Shown here piece after piece: positions 1 to 13,550 of a DNA stretch of 64,000 bases. Position numbers and translations under genes: made by a program. Each line of letters opens with the position of its first letter. Within the stretch, counting starts at the first letter, position 1. Location: positions 512,030 to 576,029 of the forward strand of contig CAXKVF010000079.1 of assembly GCA_964057225.1 (NCBI GenBank), given 5' to 3'. Source of the DNA: Auanema rhodensis. Taxonomy: Eukaryota; Nematoda; Chromadorea; Rhabditida; Rhabditidae. Under the pieces are notes generated by a model. That model was not told the DNA's origin and did no database searches. It saw nothing but the letters and a program-made list of their open reading frames with translations.

Positions 1-176
1 ATGTAACTCGCTTCACGTGAAAGATAAAGAGATGCGGTTTTCAAAATTAGATTCCCCATGGCCATATTGGTCTAAAAACAAATTTTTATTGATATTGGTT
101 CATGGTAACCATGATTTTGAAATTTACGTGAACTTTAATTTATGCTAATTAAATGTACACGTGATGTGCACTTGGT

Positions 177-352
177 ATGTAACTCGCTTCACGTGAAAGA
201 TAAAGAGATGCGGTTTTCAAAATTAGATTCCCCATGTCCATATTAGTCTAAAAACAAATTTTTATTGATATTGGTGCATGGTAACCATGACTTTGAAATT
301 TACGTGAACTTTAATTTATGCTAATTAAATGTACACGTGATGTGCACTTGGT
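177..352. repeat. Reference monomer of the satellite
   Basis: A representative 176 bp unit, about 32% G+C. In monomer coordinates it holds: a 10 bp perfect palindrome ttcacgtgaa at 12-21 with a CACGTG E-box; an A/T-rich tract at 74-88; an odd-centred dyad catggtaaccatg at 101-113; ACGTGA boxes at 15, 126 and 159; a TTTAATT/AATTAAA inverted repeat at 134-140 and 147-153 with a 6 bp spacer; a second CACGTG at 158-163; and GTGCAC at 166-171. The length is close to one nucleosome plus linker, as in many centromeric satellites. No match to the classical CENP-B box is seen. Whether any factor binds these palindromes is unknown. Confidence 0.95.
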
Positions 353-699
353 ATGTAACTCGCTTCACGTGAAAGATAAAGAGATGCGGTTTTCAAAATT
401 AGATTCCCCATGTTCATATTAGTCTAAAAACAAATTTTTATTGATATTGGTTCATGGTAACCATGACTTTGAAATTTACGTGAACTTTAATTTATGCTAA
501 TTAAATGTACACGTGATGTGCACTTGGTATGTAACTCGCTTCACGTGAAAGATAAAGAGATGCGGTTTTCAAAATTAGATTCCCCATGTCCATATTAGTC
601 TAAAAACAAATTTTTATTGATATTGGTGCATGGTAACCATGACTTTGAAATTTACGTGAACTTTAATTTATGCTAATTAAATGTACACGTGATGTGCAC

Positions 700-3600
700 T
701 TGGTATGTAACTCGCTTCACGTGAAAGATAAAGAGATGCGGTTTTCAAAATTAGATTCCCCATGTCCATATTAGTCTAAAAACAAATTTTTATTGATATT
801 GGTGCATGGTAACCATGACTTTGAAATTTAATTTATGCTAATTAAATGTACACTTGATGTGCACTTGGTATGTAACTCGCTTCACGTGAAAGATAAAGAG
901 ATGCGGTTTTCAAAATTAGATTCCCCATGTCCATATTAGTCTAAAAACAAATTTTTATTGATATTGGTGCATGGTAACCATGACTTTGAAATTTACGTGA
1001 ACTTTAATTTATGCTAATTAAATGTACACGTGATGTGCACTTGGTATGTAACTCGCTTCACGTGAAAGATAAAGAGATGCGGTTTTCAAAATTAGATTCC
1101 CCATGTCCATATTAGTCTAAAACAAATTTTTATTGATATTGGTGCATGGTAACCATGACTTTGAAATTTACGTGAACTTTAATTTATGCTAATTAAATGT
1201 ACACGTGATGTGCACTTGGTATGTAACTCGCTTCACGTGAAAGATAAAGAGATGCGGTTTTCAAAATTAGATTCCCCATGTCCATATTAGTCTAAAAACA
1301 AATTTTTATTGATATTGGTGCATGGTAACCATGACTTTGAAATTTACGTGAACTTTAATTTATGCTAATTAAATGTACACGTGATGTGCACTTGGTATGT
1401 AACTCGTTTCACGTGAAAGATAAAGAGATGCGGTTTTCAAAATTAGATTCCCCATGTCCATATTAGTCTAAAAACGAATTTTTATTGATATTGGTTCATG
1501 GTAACCATGACTTTGAAATTTACGTGAACTTTAATTTATGCTAATTAAATGTACACGTGATGTGCACTTGGTATGTAACTCGCTTCACGTGAAAGATAAA
1601 GAGATGCGGTTTTCAAAATTAGATTCCCCATGTCCATATTAGTCTAAAAACAAATTTTTATTGATATTGGTGCATGGTAATCATGACTTTGAAATTTACG
1701 TGAACTTTAATTTATGCTAATTAAATGTACACGTGATGTGCACTTGGTATGTAACTCGCTTCACGTGAAAGATAAAGAGATGCGGTTTTCAAAATTAGAT
1801 TCCCCATGTCCATATTAGTCTAAAAACAAATTTTTATTGATATTGGTGCATGGTAACCATGACTTTGAAATTTACGTGAACTTTAATTTATGCTAATTAA
1901 ATGTACACGTGATGTGCACTTGGTATGTAACTCGCTTCACGTGAAAGATAAAGAGATGCGGTTTTCAAAATATTAGATTCCCCATGTTCATATTAGTCTA
2001 AAAACAAATTTTTATTGATATTGGTTCATGGTAACCATGACTTTGAAATTTACGTGAACTTTAATTTATGCTAATTAAATGTACACGTGATGTGCACTTG
2101 GTATGTAACTCGCTTCACGTGAAAGATAAAGAGATGCGGTTTTCAAAATTAGATTCCCCATGTCCATATTAGTCTAAAAACAAATTTTTATTGATATTGG
2201 TTCATGGTAACCATGACTTTGAAATTTACGTGAACTTTAATTTATGCTAATTAAATGTACACGTGATGTGCACTTGGTATGTAACTTGCTTCACGTGAAA
2301 GATAAAGAGATGCGGTTTCCAAAATTAGATTCCCCATGTCCATATTAGTCTAAAAACAAATTTTTATTGATATTGGTGCATGGTAACCATGACTTTGAAA
2401 TTTACGTGAACTTTAATTTATGCTAATTAAATGTACACGTGATGTGCACTTGGTATGTAACTCGCTTCACGTGAAAGATAAAGAGATGCGGTTTTCAAAA
2501 TTAGATTCCCCATGTCCATATTAGTCTAAAAACAAATTTTTATTGATATTGGTTCATGGTAACCATGTCTTTGAAAATTACGTGAACTTTAATTTATGCT
2601 AATTAAATGTACACGTGATGTGCACTTGGTATGTAACTCGCTTCACGTGAAAGATAAAGAGATGCGGTTTTCAAAATTAGATTCCCCATGTCCATATTAG
2701 TCTAAAAATAAATTTTTATTGATATTGGTGCATGGTAACCATGACTTTGAAATTTACGTGAACTTTAATTTATGCTAATTAAATGTACACGTGATGTGCA
2801 CTTGGTATGTAACTCGCTTCACGTGAAAGATAAAGAGATGCGGTTTTCAAAATTAGATTCCCCATGTCCATATTAGTCTAAAAATAAATTTTTATTGATA
2901 TTGGTGCATGGTAACCATGACTTTGAAATTTACGTGAACTTTAATTTATGCTAATTAAATGTACACGTGATGTGCACTTGGTATGGAACTCGCTTCACGT
3001 GAAAGATAAAGAGATGCGGTTTTCAAAATTAGATTCCCCATGTCCATATTAGTCTAAAAACAAATTTTTATTGATATTGGTGCATGGTAACCATGACTTT
3101 GAAATTTACGTGAACTTTAATTTATGCTAATTAAATGTACACGTGATGTGCACTTGGTATGTAACTCGCTTCACGTGAAAGATAAAGAGATGCGGTTTTC
3201 AAAATTAGATTCCCCATGTTCATATTAGTCTAAAAACAAATTTTTATTGATATTGGTTCATGGTAACCATGACTTTGAAATTTACGTGAACTTTAATTTA
3301 TGCTAATTAAATGTACACGTGATGTGCACTTGGTATGTAACTCGCTTCACGTGAAAGATAAAGAGATGCGGTTTTCAAAATTAGATTCCCCATGTCCATA
3401 TTAGTCTAAAAACAAATTTTTATTGATATTGGTGCATGGTAACCATGACTTTGAAATTTACGTGAACTTTAATTTATGCTAATTAAATGTACACGTGATG
3501 TGCACTTGGTATGTAACTCGCTTCACGTGAAAGATAAAGAGATGCGGTTTTCAAAATTAGATTCCCCATGTCCATATTAGTCTAAAAACAAATTTTTATT

Positions 3601-6200
3601 GATATTGGTGCATGGTAACCATGACTTTGAAATTTACGTGAACTTTAATTTATGCTAATTAAATGTACACGTGATGTGCACTTGGTATGTAACTCGCTTC
3701 ACGTGAAAGATAAAGAGATGCGGTTTTCAAAATTAGATTCCCCATGTCCATATTAGTCTAAAACAAATTTTTATTGATATTGGTGCATGGTAACCATGAC
3801 TTTGAAATTTACGTGAACTTTAATTTATGCTAATTAAATGTACACGTGATGTGCACTTGGTATGTAACTCGCTTCACGTGAAAGATAAAGAGATGCGGTT
3901 TTCAAAATTAGATTCCCCATGTTCATATTAGTCTAAAAACAAATTTTTATTGATATTGGTTCATGGTAACCATGACTTTGAAATTTACGTGAACTTTAAT
4001 TTATGCTAATTAAATGTACACGTGATGTGCACTTGGTATGTAACTCGCTTCACGTGAAAGATAAAGAGATGCGGTTTTCAAAATTAGATTCCCCATGTCC
4101 ATATTAGTCTAAAAACAAATTTTTATTGATATTGGTGCATGGTAACCATGACTTTGAAATTTACGTGAACTTTAATTTATGCTAATTAAATGTACACGTG
4201 ATGTGCACTTGGTATGTAACTCGCTTCACGTGAAAGATAAAGAGATGCGGTTTTCAAAATTAGATTCCCCATGTCCATATTAGTCTAAAAACAAATTTTT
4301 ATTGATATTGGTGCATGGTAACCATGACTTTGAAATTTACGTGAACTTTAATTTATGCTAATTAAATGTACACGTGATGTGCACTTGGTATGTAACTCGC
4401 TTCACGTGAAAGATAAAGAGATGCGGTTTTCAAAATTAGATTCCCCATGTCCATATTAGTCTAAAACAAATTTTTATTGATATTGGTGCATGGTAACCAT
4501 GACTTTGAAATTTACGTGAACTTTAATTTATGCTAATTAAATGTACACGTGATGTGCACTTGGTATGTAACTCGCTTCACGTGAAAGATAAAGAGATGCG
4601 GTTTTCAAAATTAGATTCCCCATGTCCATATTAGTCTAAAAACAAATTTTTATTGATATTGGTGCATGGTAACCATGACTTTGAAATTTACGTGAACTTT
4701 AATTTATGCTAATTAAATGTACACGTGATGTGCACTTGGTATGTAACTCGTTTCACGTGAAAGATAAAGAGATGCGGTTTTCAAAATTAGATTCCCCATG
4801 TCCATATTAGTCTAAAAACGAATTTTTATTGATATTGGTTCATGGTAACCATGACTTTGAAATTTACGTGAACTTTAATTTATGCTAATTAAATGTACAC
4901 GTGATGTGCACTTGGTATGTAACTCGCTTCACGTGAAAGATAAAGAGATGCGGTTTTCAAAATTAGATTCCCCATGTCCATATTAGTCTAAAAACAAATT
5001 TTTATTGATATTGGTGCATGGTAATCATGACTTTGAAATTTACGTGAACTTTAATTTATGCTAATTAAATGTACACGTGATGTGCACTTGGTATGTAACT
5101 CGCTTCACGTGAAAGATAAAGAGATGCGGTTTTCAAAATTAGATTCCCCATGTCCATATTAGTCTAAAAACAAATTTTTATTGATATTGGTGCATGGTAA
5201 CCATGACTTTGAAATTTACGTGAACTTTAATTTATGCTAATTAAATGTACACGTGATGTGCACTTGGTATGTAACTCGCTTCACGTGAAAGATAAAGAGA
5301 TGCGGTTTTCAAAATATTAGATTCCCCATGTTCATATTAGTCTAAAAACAAATTTTTATTGATATTGGTTCATGGTAACCATGACTTTGAAATTTACGTG
5401 AACTTTAATTTATGCTAATTAAATGTACACGTGATGTGCACTTGGTATGTAACTCGCTTCACGTGAAAGATAAAGAGATGCGGTTTTCAAAATTAGATTC
5501 CCCATGTCCATATTAGTCTAAAAACAAATTTTTATTGATATTGGTTCATGGTAACCATGACTTTGAAATTTACGTGAACTTTAATTTATGCTAATTAAAT
5601 GTACACGTGATGTGCACTTGGTATGTAACTTGCTTCACGTGAAAGATAAAGAGATGCGGTTTCCAAAATTAGATTCCCCATGTCCATATTAGTCTAAAAA
5701 CAAATTTTTATTGATATTGGTGCATGGTAACCATGACTTTGAAATTTACGTGAACTTTAATTTATGCTAATTAAATGTACACGTGATGTGCACTTGGTAT
5801 GTAACTCGCTTCACGTGAAAGATAAAGAGATGCGGTTTTCAAAATTAGATTCCCCATGTCCATATTAGTCTAAAAACAAATTTTTATTGATATTGGTTCA
5901 TGGTAACCATGTCTTTGAAAATTACGTGAACTTTAATTTATGCTAATTAAATGTACACGTGATGTGCACTTGGTATGTAACTCGCTTCACGTGAAAGATA
6001 AAGAGATGCGGTTTTCAAAATTAGATTCCCCATGTCCATATTAGTCTAAAAATAAATTTTTATTGATATTGGTGCATGGTAACCATGACTTTGAAATTTA
6101 CGTGAACTTTAATTTATGCTAATTAAATGTACACGTGATGTGCACTTGGTATGTAACTCGCTTCACGTGAAAGATAAAGAGATGCGGTTTTCAAAATTAG
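700..6200. repeat. 19-monomer higher-order repeat (3,344 bp offset)
   Basis: Private variants recur exactly 3,344 bp (19 x 176) apart. These include cgtttcacg at 1405 and 4749, the two-base insertion caaaatattag at 1966 and 5310, gtaacttgc at 2281 and 5625, and aaccatgtct at 2561 and 5905. The shared stretch runs from roughly 0.7 to 2.85 kb and again from 4.05 to 6.2 kb, about 12 monomers. The correspondence breaks on either side, so later exchanges have trimmed or interrupted it. The caaaatattag marker appears a third time at 8830, 20 monomers further on. Confidence 0.85.
781..870. repeat. Monomer with 11 bp internal deletion
   Basis: Near 828-832 the usual gaaatttacgtgaactttaa reads gaaatttaatttatg. 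Eleven bases are lost between two copies of aattt, removing one of the three ACGTGA boxes. The same monomer also has a point change in the second E-box (cacttg for cacgtg). Replication slippage or short-homology repair between the aattt repeats explains the deletion. No second copy was seen, so it appears recent or not amplified. Confidence 0.85.
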
Positions 6201-9200
6201 ATTCCCCATGTCCATATTAGTCTAAAAACAAATTTTTATTGATATTGGTGCATGGTAACCATGACTTTGAAATTTACGTGAACTTTAATTTATGCTAATT
6301 AAATGTACACGTGATGTGCACTTGGTATGTAACTCGCTTCACGTGAAAGATAAAGAGATGCGGTTTTCAAAATTAGATTCCCCATGTCCATATTAGTCTA
6401 AAAACAAATTTTTATTGATATTGGTGCATGGTAATCATGACTTTGAAATTTACGTGAACTTTAATTTATGCTAATTAAATGTACACGTGATGTGCACTTG
6501 GTATGTAACTCGCTTCACGTGAAAGATAAAGAGATGCGGTTTTCAAAATTAGATTCCCCATGTCCATATTAGTCTAAAAACAAATTTTTATTGATATTGG
6601 TGCATGGTAACCATGACTTTGAAATTTACGTGAACTTTAATTTATGCTAATTAAATGTACACGTGATGTGCACTTGGTATGTAACTCGCTTCACGTGAAA
6701 GATAAAGAGATGCGGTTTTCAAAATTAGATTCCCCATGTCCATATTAGTCTAAAAACAAATTTTTATTGATATTGGTGCATGGTAACCATGACTTTGAAA
6801 TTTACGTGAACTTTAATTTATGCTAATTAAATGTACACGTGATGTGCACTTGGTATGTAACTCGCTTCACGTGAAAGATAAAGAGATGCGGTTCTCAAAA
6901 TTAGATTCCCCATGTCCATATTAGTCTAAAAACAAATTTTTATTGATATTGGTGCATGGTAACCATGACTTTGAAATTTACGTGAACTTTAATTCATGCT
7001 AATTAAATGTACACGTGATGTGCACTTGGTATGTAACTCGCTTCACGTGAAAGATAAAGAGATGCGGTTTTCAAAATTAGATTCCCCATGTCCATATTAG
7101 TCTAAAAACAAATTTTTATTGATATTGGTGCATGGTAACCATGACTTTGAAATTTACGTGAACTTTAATTTATGCTAATTAAATGTACACGTGATGTGCA
7201 CTTGGTATGTAACTCGCTTCACGTGAAAGATAAAGAGATGCGGTTTTCAAAATTAGATTCCCCATGTCCATATTAGTCTAAAACAAATTTTTATTGATAT
7301 TGGTGCATGGTAACCATGACTTTGAAATTTACGTGAACTTTAATTTATGCTAATTAAATGTACACGTGATGTGCACTTGGTATGTAACTCGCTTCACGTG
7401 AAAGATAAAGAGATGCGGTTTTCAAAAATAGATTCCCCATGTCCATATTAGTCTAAAAACAAATTTTTATTGATATTGGTTCATGGTAACCATGACTTTG
7501 AAATTTACGTGAACTTTAATTTATGCTAATTAAATGTACACGTGATGTGCACTTGGTATGTAACTCGCTTCACGTGAAAGATAAAGAGATGCGGTTTTCA
7601 AAATTAGATTCCCCATGTCCATATTAGTCTAAAAACAAATTTTTATTGATATTGGTGCATGGTAACCATGACTTTGAAATTTACGTGAACTTTAATTTAT
7701 GCTAATTAAATGTACACGTGATGTGCACTTGGTATGTAACTCGCTTCACGTGAAAGATAAAGAGATGCGGTTTTCAAAATTAGATTCCCCATGTCCATAT
7801 TAGTCTAAAACAAATTTTTATTGATATTGGTGCATGGTAACCATGACTTTGAAATTTACGTGAACTTTAATTTATGCTAATTAAATGTACACGTGATGTG
7901 CACTTGGTATGTAACTCGCTTCACGTGAAAGATAAAGAGATGCGGTTTTCAAAATTAGATTCCCCATGTCCATATTAGTCTAAAAACAAATTTTTATTGA
8001 TATTGGTTCATGGTAACCATGACTTTGAAATTTACGTGAACTTTAATTTATGCTAATTAAATGTACACGTGATGTGCACTTGGTATGTAACTCGCTTCAC
8101 GTGAAAGATAAAGAGATGCGGTTTTCAAAATTAGATTCCCCATGTCCATATTGGTCTAAAAACAAATTTTTATTGATATTGGTTCATGGTAACCATGATT
8201 TTGAAATTTACGTGAACTTTAATTTATGCTAATTAAATGTACACGTGATGTGCACTTGGTATGTAACTCGCTTCACGTGAAAGATAAAGAGATGCGGTTT
8301 TCAAAATTAGATTCCCCATGTCCATATTAGTCTAAAAACAAATTTTTATTGATATTGGTGCATGGTAACCATGACTTTGAAATTTACGTGAACTTTAATT
8401 TATGCTAATTAAATGTACACGTGATGTGCACTTGGTATGTAACTCGCTTCACGTGAAAGATAAAGAGATGCGGTTTTCAAAATTAGATTCCCCATGTTCA
8501 TATTAGTCTAAAAACAAATTTTTATTGATATTGGTTCATGGTAACCATGACTTTGAAATTTACGTGAACTTTAATTTATGCTAATTAAATGTACACGTGA
8601 TGTGCACTTGGTATGTAACTCGCTTCACGTGAAAGATAAAGAGATGCGGTTTTCAAAATTAGATTCCCCATGTCCATATTAGTCTAAAAACAAATTTTTA
8701 TTGATATTGGTGCATGGTAACCATGACTTTGAAATTTACGTGAACTTTAATTTATGCTAATTAAATGTACACGTGATGTGCACTTGGTATGTAACTCGCT
8801 TCACGTGAAAGATAAAGAGATGCGGTTTTCAAAATATTAGATTCCCCATGTTCATATTAGTCTAAAAACAAATTTTTATTGATATTGGTTCATGGTAACC
8901 ATGACTTTGAAATTTACGTGAACTTTAATTTATGCTAATTAAATGTACACGTGATGTGCACTTGGTATGTAACTCGCTTCACGTGAAAGATAAAGAGATG
9001 AGGTTTTCAAAATTAGATTCCCCATGTCCATATTAGTCTAAAAACAAATTTTTATTGATATTGGTGCATGGTAACCATGACTTTGAAATTTACGTGAACT
9101 TTAATTTATGCTAATTAAATGTACACGTGATGTGCACTTGGTATGTAACTCGCTTCACGTGAAAGATAAAGAGATGCGGTTTTCAAAATTAGATTTCCCA

Positions 9201-9361
9201 TGTCCATATTAGTCTAAACACAAATTTTTATTGATATTGGTTCATGGTAACCATGACTTTGAAATTTACGTGAACTTTAATTTATGCTAATTAAATGTAC
9301 ACGTGATGTGCACTTGGTATGTAACTCGCTTCACGTGAAAGATAAAGAGATGCGGTTTTCG

Positions 9362-11434
9362 AAATTAGATTCCCCATGTCCATATTAGTCTAAAAACAAA
9401 TTTTTATTGATATTGGTTCATGGTAACCATGTCTTTGAAAATTACGTGAACTTTAATTTATGCTAATTAAATGTACACGTGATGTGCACTTGGTATGTAA
9501 CTCGCTTCACGTGAAAGATAAAGAGATGCGGTTTTCAAAATTAGATTCCACATGTCCATATTAGTCTAAAAACAAATTTTTATTGATATTGGTGCATGGT
9601 AACCATGACTTTGAAATTTACGTGAACTTTAATTTATGCTAATTAAATGTACACGTGATGTGCACTTAGTATGTAACTCGCTTCACGTGAAAGATAAAGA
9701 GATGTGGTTTTCAAAATTAGATTCCCCATGTCCATATTAGTCTAAAAACAAATTTTTATTGATATTGGTTCATGGTAACCATGACTTTGAAATTTACGTG
9801 AACTTTAATTTATGCTAATTAAATGTACACGTGATGTGCACTTGGTATGTAACTCGCTTCACGTGAAAGATAAAGAGATGCGGTTTTCAAAATTAGATTC
9901 CCCATGTCCATATTAGTCTAAAAACAAATTTTTATTGATATTGGTTCATGGTAACCATGACTTTGAAATTTACGTGAACTTTAATTTATTCTAATTAAAT
10001 GTACACGTGATGTGCACTTGGTATGTAACTCGCTTCACGTGAAAGATAAAGAGATGAGGTTTTCAAAATTAGATTCCCCATGTCCATATTAGTCTAAAAA
10101 CAAATTTTTATTGATATTGGTTCATGGTAACCATGACTTTGAAATTTACGTGAACTTTAATTTATGCTAATTAAATGTACACGTGATGTGCACTTGGTAT
10201 GTAACTTGCTTCACGTGAAAGATAAAGAGATGCGGTTTTCAAAATTAGATTCCCCATGTCCATATTAGTCTAAAAACAAATTTTTATTGATATTGGTGCA
10301 TGGTAACCATGACTTTGAAATTTACGTGAACTTTAATTTATGCTAATTAAATGTACACGTGATGTGCACTTGGTATGTAACTCGCTTCACGTGAAAGATA
10401 AAGAGATGCGGTTTTCAAAATTAGATTCCCCATGTCCATATTAGTCTAAAAACAAATTTTTATTGATATTGGTTCATGGTAACCATGACTTTGAAATTTA
10501 CGTGAACTTTAATTTATGCTAATTAAATGTACACGTGATGTGCACTTGGTATGTAACTCGCTTCACGTGAAAGATAAAGAGATGCGGTTTTCAAAATTAG
10601 ATTCCCCATGTCCATATTAGTCTAAAAACAAATTTTTATTGATATTGGTTCATGGTAACCATGTCTTTGAAAATTACGTGAACTTTAATTTATGCTAATT
10701 AAATGTACACGTGATGTGCACTTGGTATGTAACTCGCTTCACGTGAAAGATAAAGAGATGCGGTTTTCAAAATTAGATTCCACATGTCCATATTAGTCTA
10801 AAAACAAATTTTTATTGATATTGGTGCATGGTAACCATGACTTTGAAATTTACGTGAACTTTAATTTATGCTAATTAAATGTACACGTGATGTGCACTTA
10901 GTATGTAACTCGCTTCACGTGAAAGATAAAGAGATGTGGTTTTCAAAATTAGATTCCCCATGTCCATATTAGTCTAAAAACAAATTTTTATTGATATTGG
11001 TTCATGGTAACCATGACTTTGAAATTTACGTGAACTTTAATTTATGCTAATTAAATGTACACGTGATGTGCACTTGGTATGTAACTCGCTTCACGTGAAA
11101 GATAAAGAGATGCGGTTTTCAAAATTAGATTTCCCATGTCCATATTAGTCTAAAAACAAATTTTTATTGATATTGGTTCATGGTAACCATGACTTTGAAA
11201 TTTACGTGAACTTTAATTTATTCTAATTAAATGTACACGTGATGTGCACTTGGTATGTAACTCGCTTCACGTGAAAGATAAAGAGATGAGGTTTTCAAAA
11301 TTAGATTCCCCATGTCCATATTAGTCTAAAAACAAATTTTTATTGATATTGGTTCATGGTAACCATGACTTTGAAATTTACGTGAACTTTAATTTATGCT
11401 AATTAAATGTACACGTGATGTGCACTTGGTATGT
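9362..11434. repeat. 7-monomer higher-order repeat (1,232 bp offset)
   Basis: A run of private variants repeats 1,232 bp (7 x 176) downstream: aaccatgtct at 9425 and 10657, attccacatg near 9546 and 10778, cacttagta near 9664 and 10896, gatgtgg near 9701 and 10933, tttattcta near 9986 and 11218, and gatgagg near 10053 and 11285. The shared block covers roughly 9.36-10.2 kb and 10.6-11.43 kb, with at least one later substitution (ttccc at about 11130). It is bounded by cgaaattag at 9360 and gtaacttgc at 10201, which are not shared at this offset. Confidence 0.85.
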
Positions 11435-11790
11435 AACTCGCTTCACGTGAAAGATAAAGAGATGCGGTTTTCAAAATTAGATTCCCCATGTCCATATTAG
11501 TCTAAAAACAAATTTTTATTGATATTGGTTCATGGTAACCATGACTTTGAAATTTACGTGAACTTTAACTTATGCTAATTAAATGTACACGTGATGTGCA
11601 CTTGGTATGTAACTCGCTTCACGTGAAAGATAAAGAGATGCGGTTTTCAAAATTAGATTCCCCATGTCCATATTAGTCTAAAAACAAATTTTTATTGATA
11701 TTGGTTCATGGTAACCATGACTTTGAAATTTACGTGAACTTTAATTTATGCTAATTAAATGTACACGTGATGTGCACTTGGTATGTAACT

Positions 11791-13550
11791 TGCTTCACGT
11801 GAAAGATAAAGAGATGCGGTTTTCAAAATTAGATTCCCCATGTCCATATTAGTCTAAAAACAAATTTTTATTGATATTGGTGCATGGTAACCATGACTTT
11901 GAAATTTACGTGAACTTTAATTTATGCTAATTAAATGTACACGTGATGGGCACTTGGTATGTAACTCGCTTCACGTGAAAGATAAAGAGATGCGGTTTTC
12001 AAAATTAGATTCCCCATGTCCATATTAGTCTAAAAACAAATTTTTATTGATATTGGTTCATGGTAACCATGACTTTGAAATTTACGTGAACTTTAATTTA
12101 TGCTAATTAAATGTACACGTGATGTGCACTTGGTATGTAACTCGCTTCACGTGAAAGATAAAGAGATGCGGTTTTCAAAATTAGATTCCCCATGTCCATA
12201 TTAGTCTAAAAACAAATTTTTATTGATATTGGTTCATGGTAACCATGACTTTGAAATTTACGTGAACTTTAACTTATGCTAATTGAATGTACACGTGATG
12301 TGCACTTGGTATGTAACTCGCTTCACGTGAAAGATAAAGAGATGCGGTTTTCAAAATTAGATTCCCCATGTCCATATTAGTCTAAAAACAAATTTTTATT
12401 GATATTGGTGCATGGTAACCATGACTTTGAAATTTACGTGAACTTTAATTTATGCTAATTAAATGTACACGTTATGTGCACTTGGTATGTAACTCGCTTC
12501 ACTTGAAAGATAAAGAGATGCGGTTTTCAAAATTAGATTCCCCATGTTCATATTAGTCTAAAAACAAATTTTTATTGATATTGGTTCATGGTAACCATGA
12601 CTTTGAAATTTACGTGAACTTTAATTTATGCTAATTAAATGTACACGTGATGTGCACTTGGTATGTAACTTGCTTCACGTGAAAGATAAAGAGATGCGGT
12701 TTTCAAAATTAGATTCCCCATGTCCATATTAGTCTAAAAACAAATTTTTATTGATATTGGTGCATGGTAACCATGACTTTGAAATTTACGTGAACTTTAA
12801 TTTATGCTAATTAAATGTACACGTGATGGGCACTTGGTATGTAACTCGCTTCACGTGAAAGATAAAGAGATGCGGTTTTCAAAATTAGATTCCCCATGTC
12901 CATATTAGTCTAAAAACAAATTTTTATTGATATTGGTTCATGGTAACCATGACTTTGAAATTTACGTGAACTTTAATTTATGCTAATTAAATGTACACGT
13001 GATGTGCACTTGGTATGTAACTCGCTTCACGTGAAAGATAAAGAGATGCGGTTTTCAAAATTAGATTCCCCATGTCCATATTAGTCTAAAAACAAATTTT
13101 TATTGATATTGGTTCATGGTAACCATGACTTTGAAATTTACGTGAACTTTAACTTATGCTAATTGAATGTACACGTGATGTGCACTTGGTATGTAACTCG
13201 CTTCACGTGAAAGATAAAGAGATGCGGTTTTCAAAATTAGATTCCCCATGTCCATATTAGTCTAAAAACAAATTTTTATTGATATTGGTGCATGGTAACC
13301 ATGACTTTGAAATTTACGTGAACTTTAATTTATGCTAATTAAATGTACACGTTATGTGCACTTGGTATGTAACTCGCTTCACTTGAAAGATAAAGAGATG
13401 CGGTTTTCAAAATTAGATTCCCCATGTTCATATTAGTCTAAAAACAAATTTTTATTGATATTGGTTCATGGTAACCATGACTTTGAAATTTACGTGAACT
13501 TTAATTTATGCTAATTAAATGTACACGTGATGTGCACTTGGTATGTAACT
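11791..13550. repeat. 5-monomer higher-order repeat, exact tandem pair (880 bp)
   Basis: Two adjacent 880 bp (5 x 176) blocks, 11791-12670 and 12671-13550, share every private variant I could find: acttgcttc at 11789 and 12669, gatgggcac near 11946 and 12826, aacttatgctaattgaatg near 12271 and 13151, cgttatg near 12470 and 13350, and cacttgaaag near 12500 and 13380. The block ends where gtaactcgc returns at 13551. This is a clean, recent tandem duplication. Confidence 0.9.

Noticed and set aside
177-352. CENP-B box in the monomer
   Set aside because: No stretch matching the classical TTCG...CGGG pattern is present; cgcttcacg and tgcgg are not arranged as the box requires.
177-352. Bent DNA from phased A/T tracts
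   Set aside because: A/T tracts lie around monomer positions 45, 76, 84, 122, 138 and 150, but the spacing is too irregular to claim helical phasing by eye.
8050-8232. 60-codon open frame in satellite
   Set aside because: It exists only because a stop in the common monomer (tattagtct) is tattggtct here. It starts and ends inside repeats and shows no protein motif.
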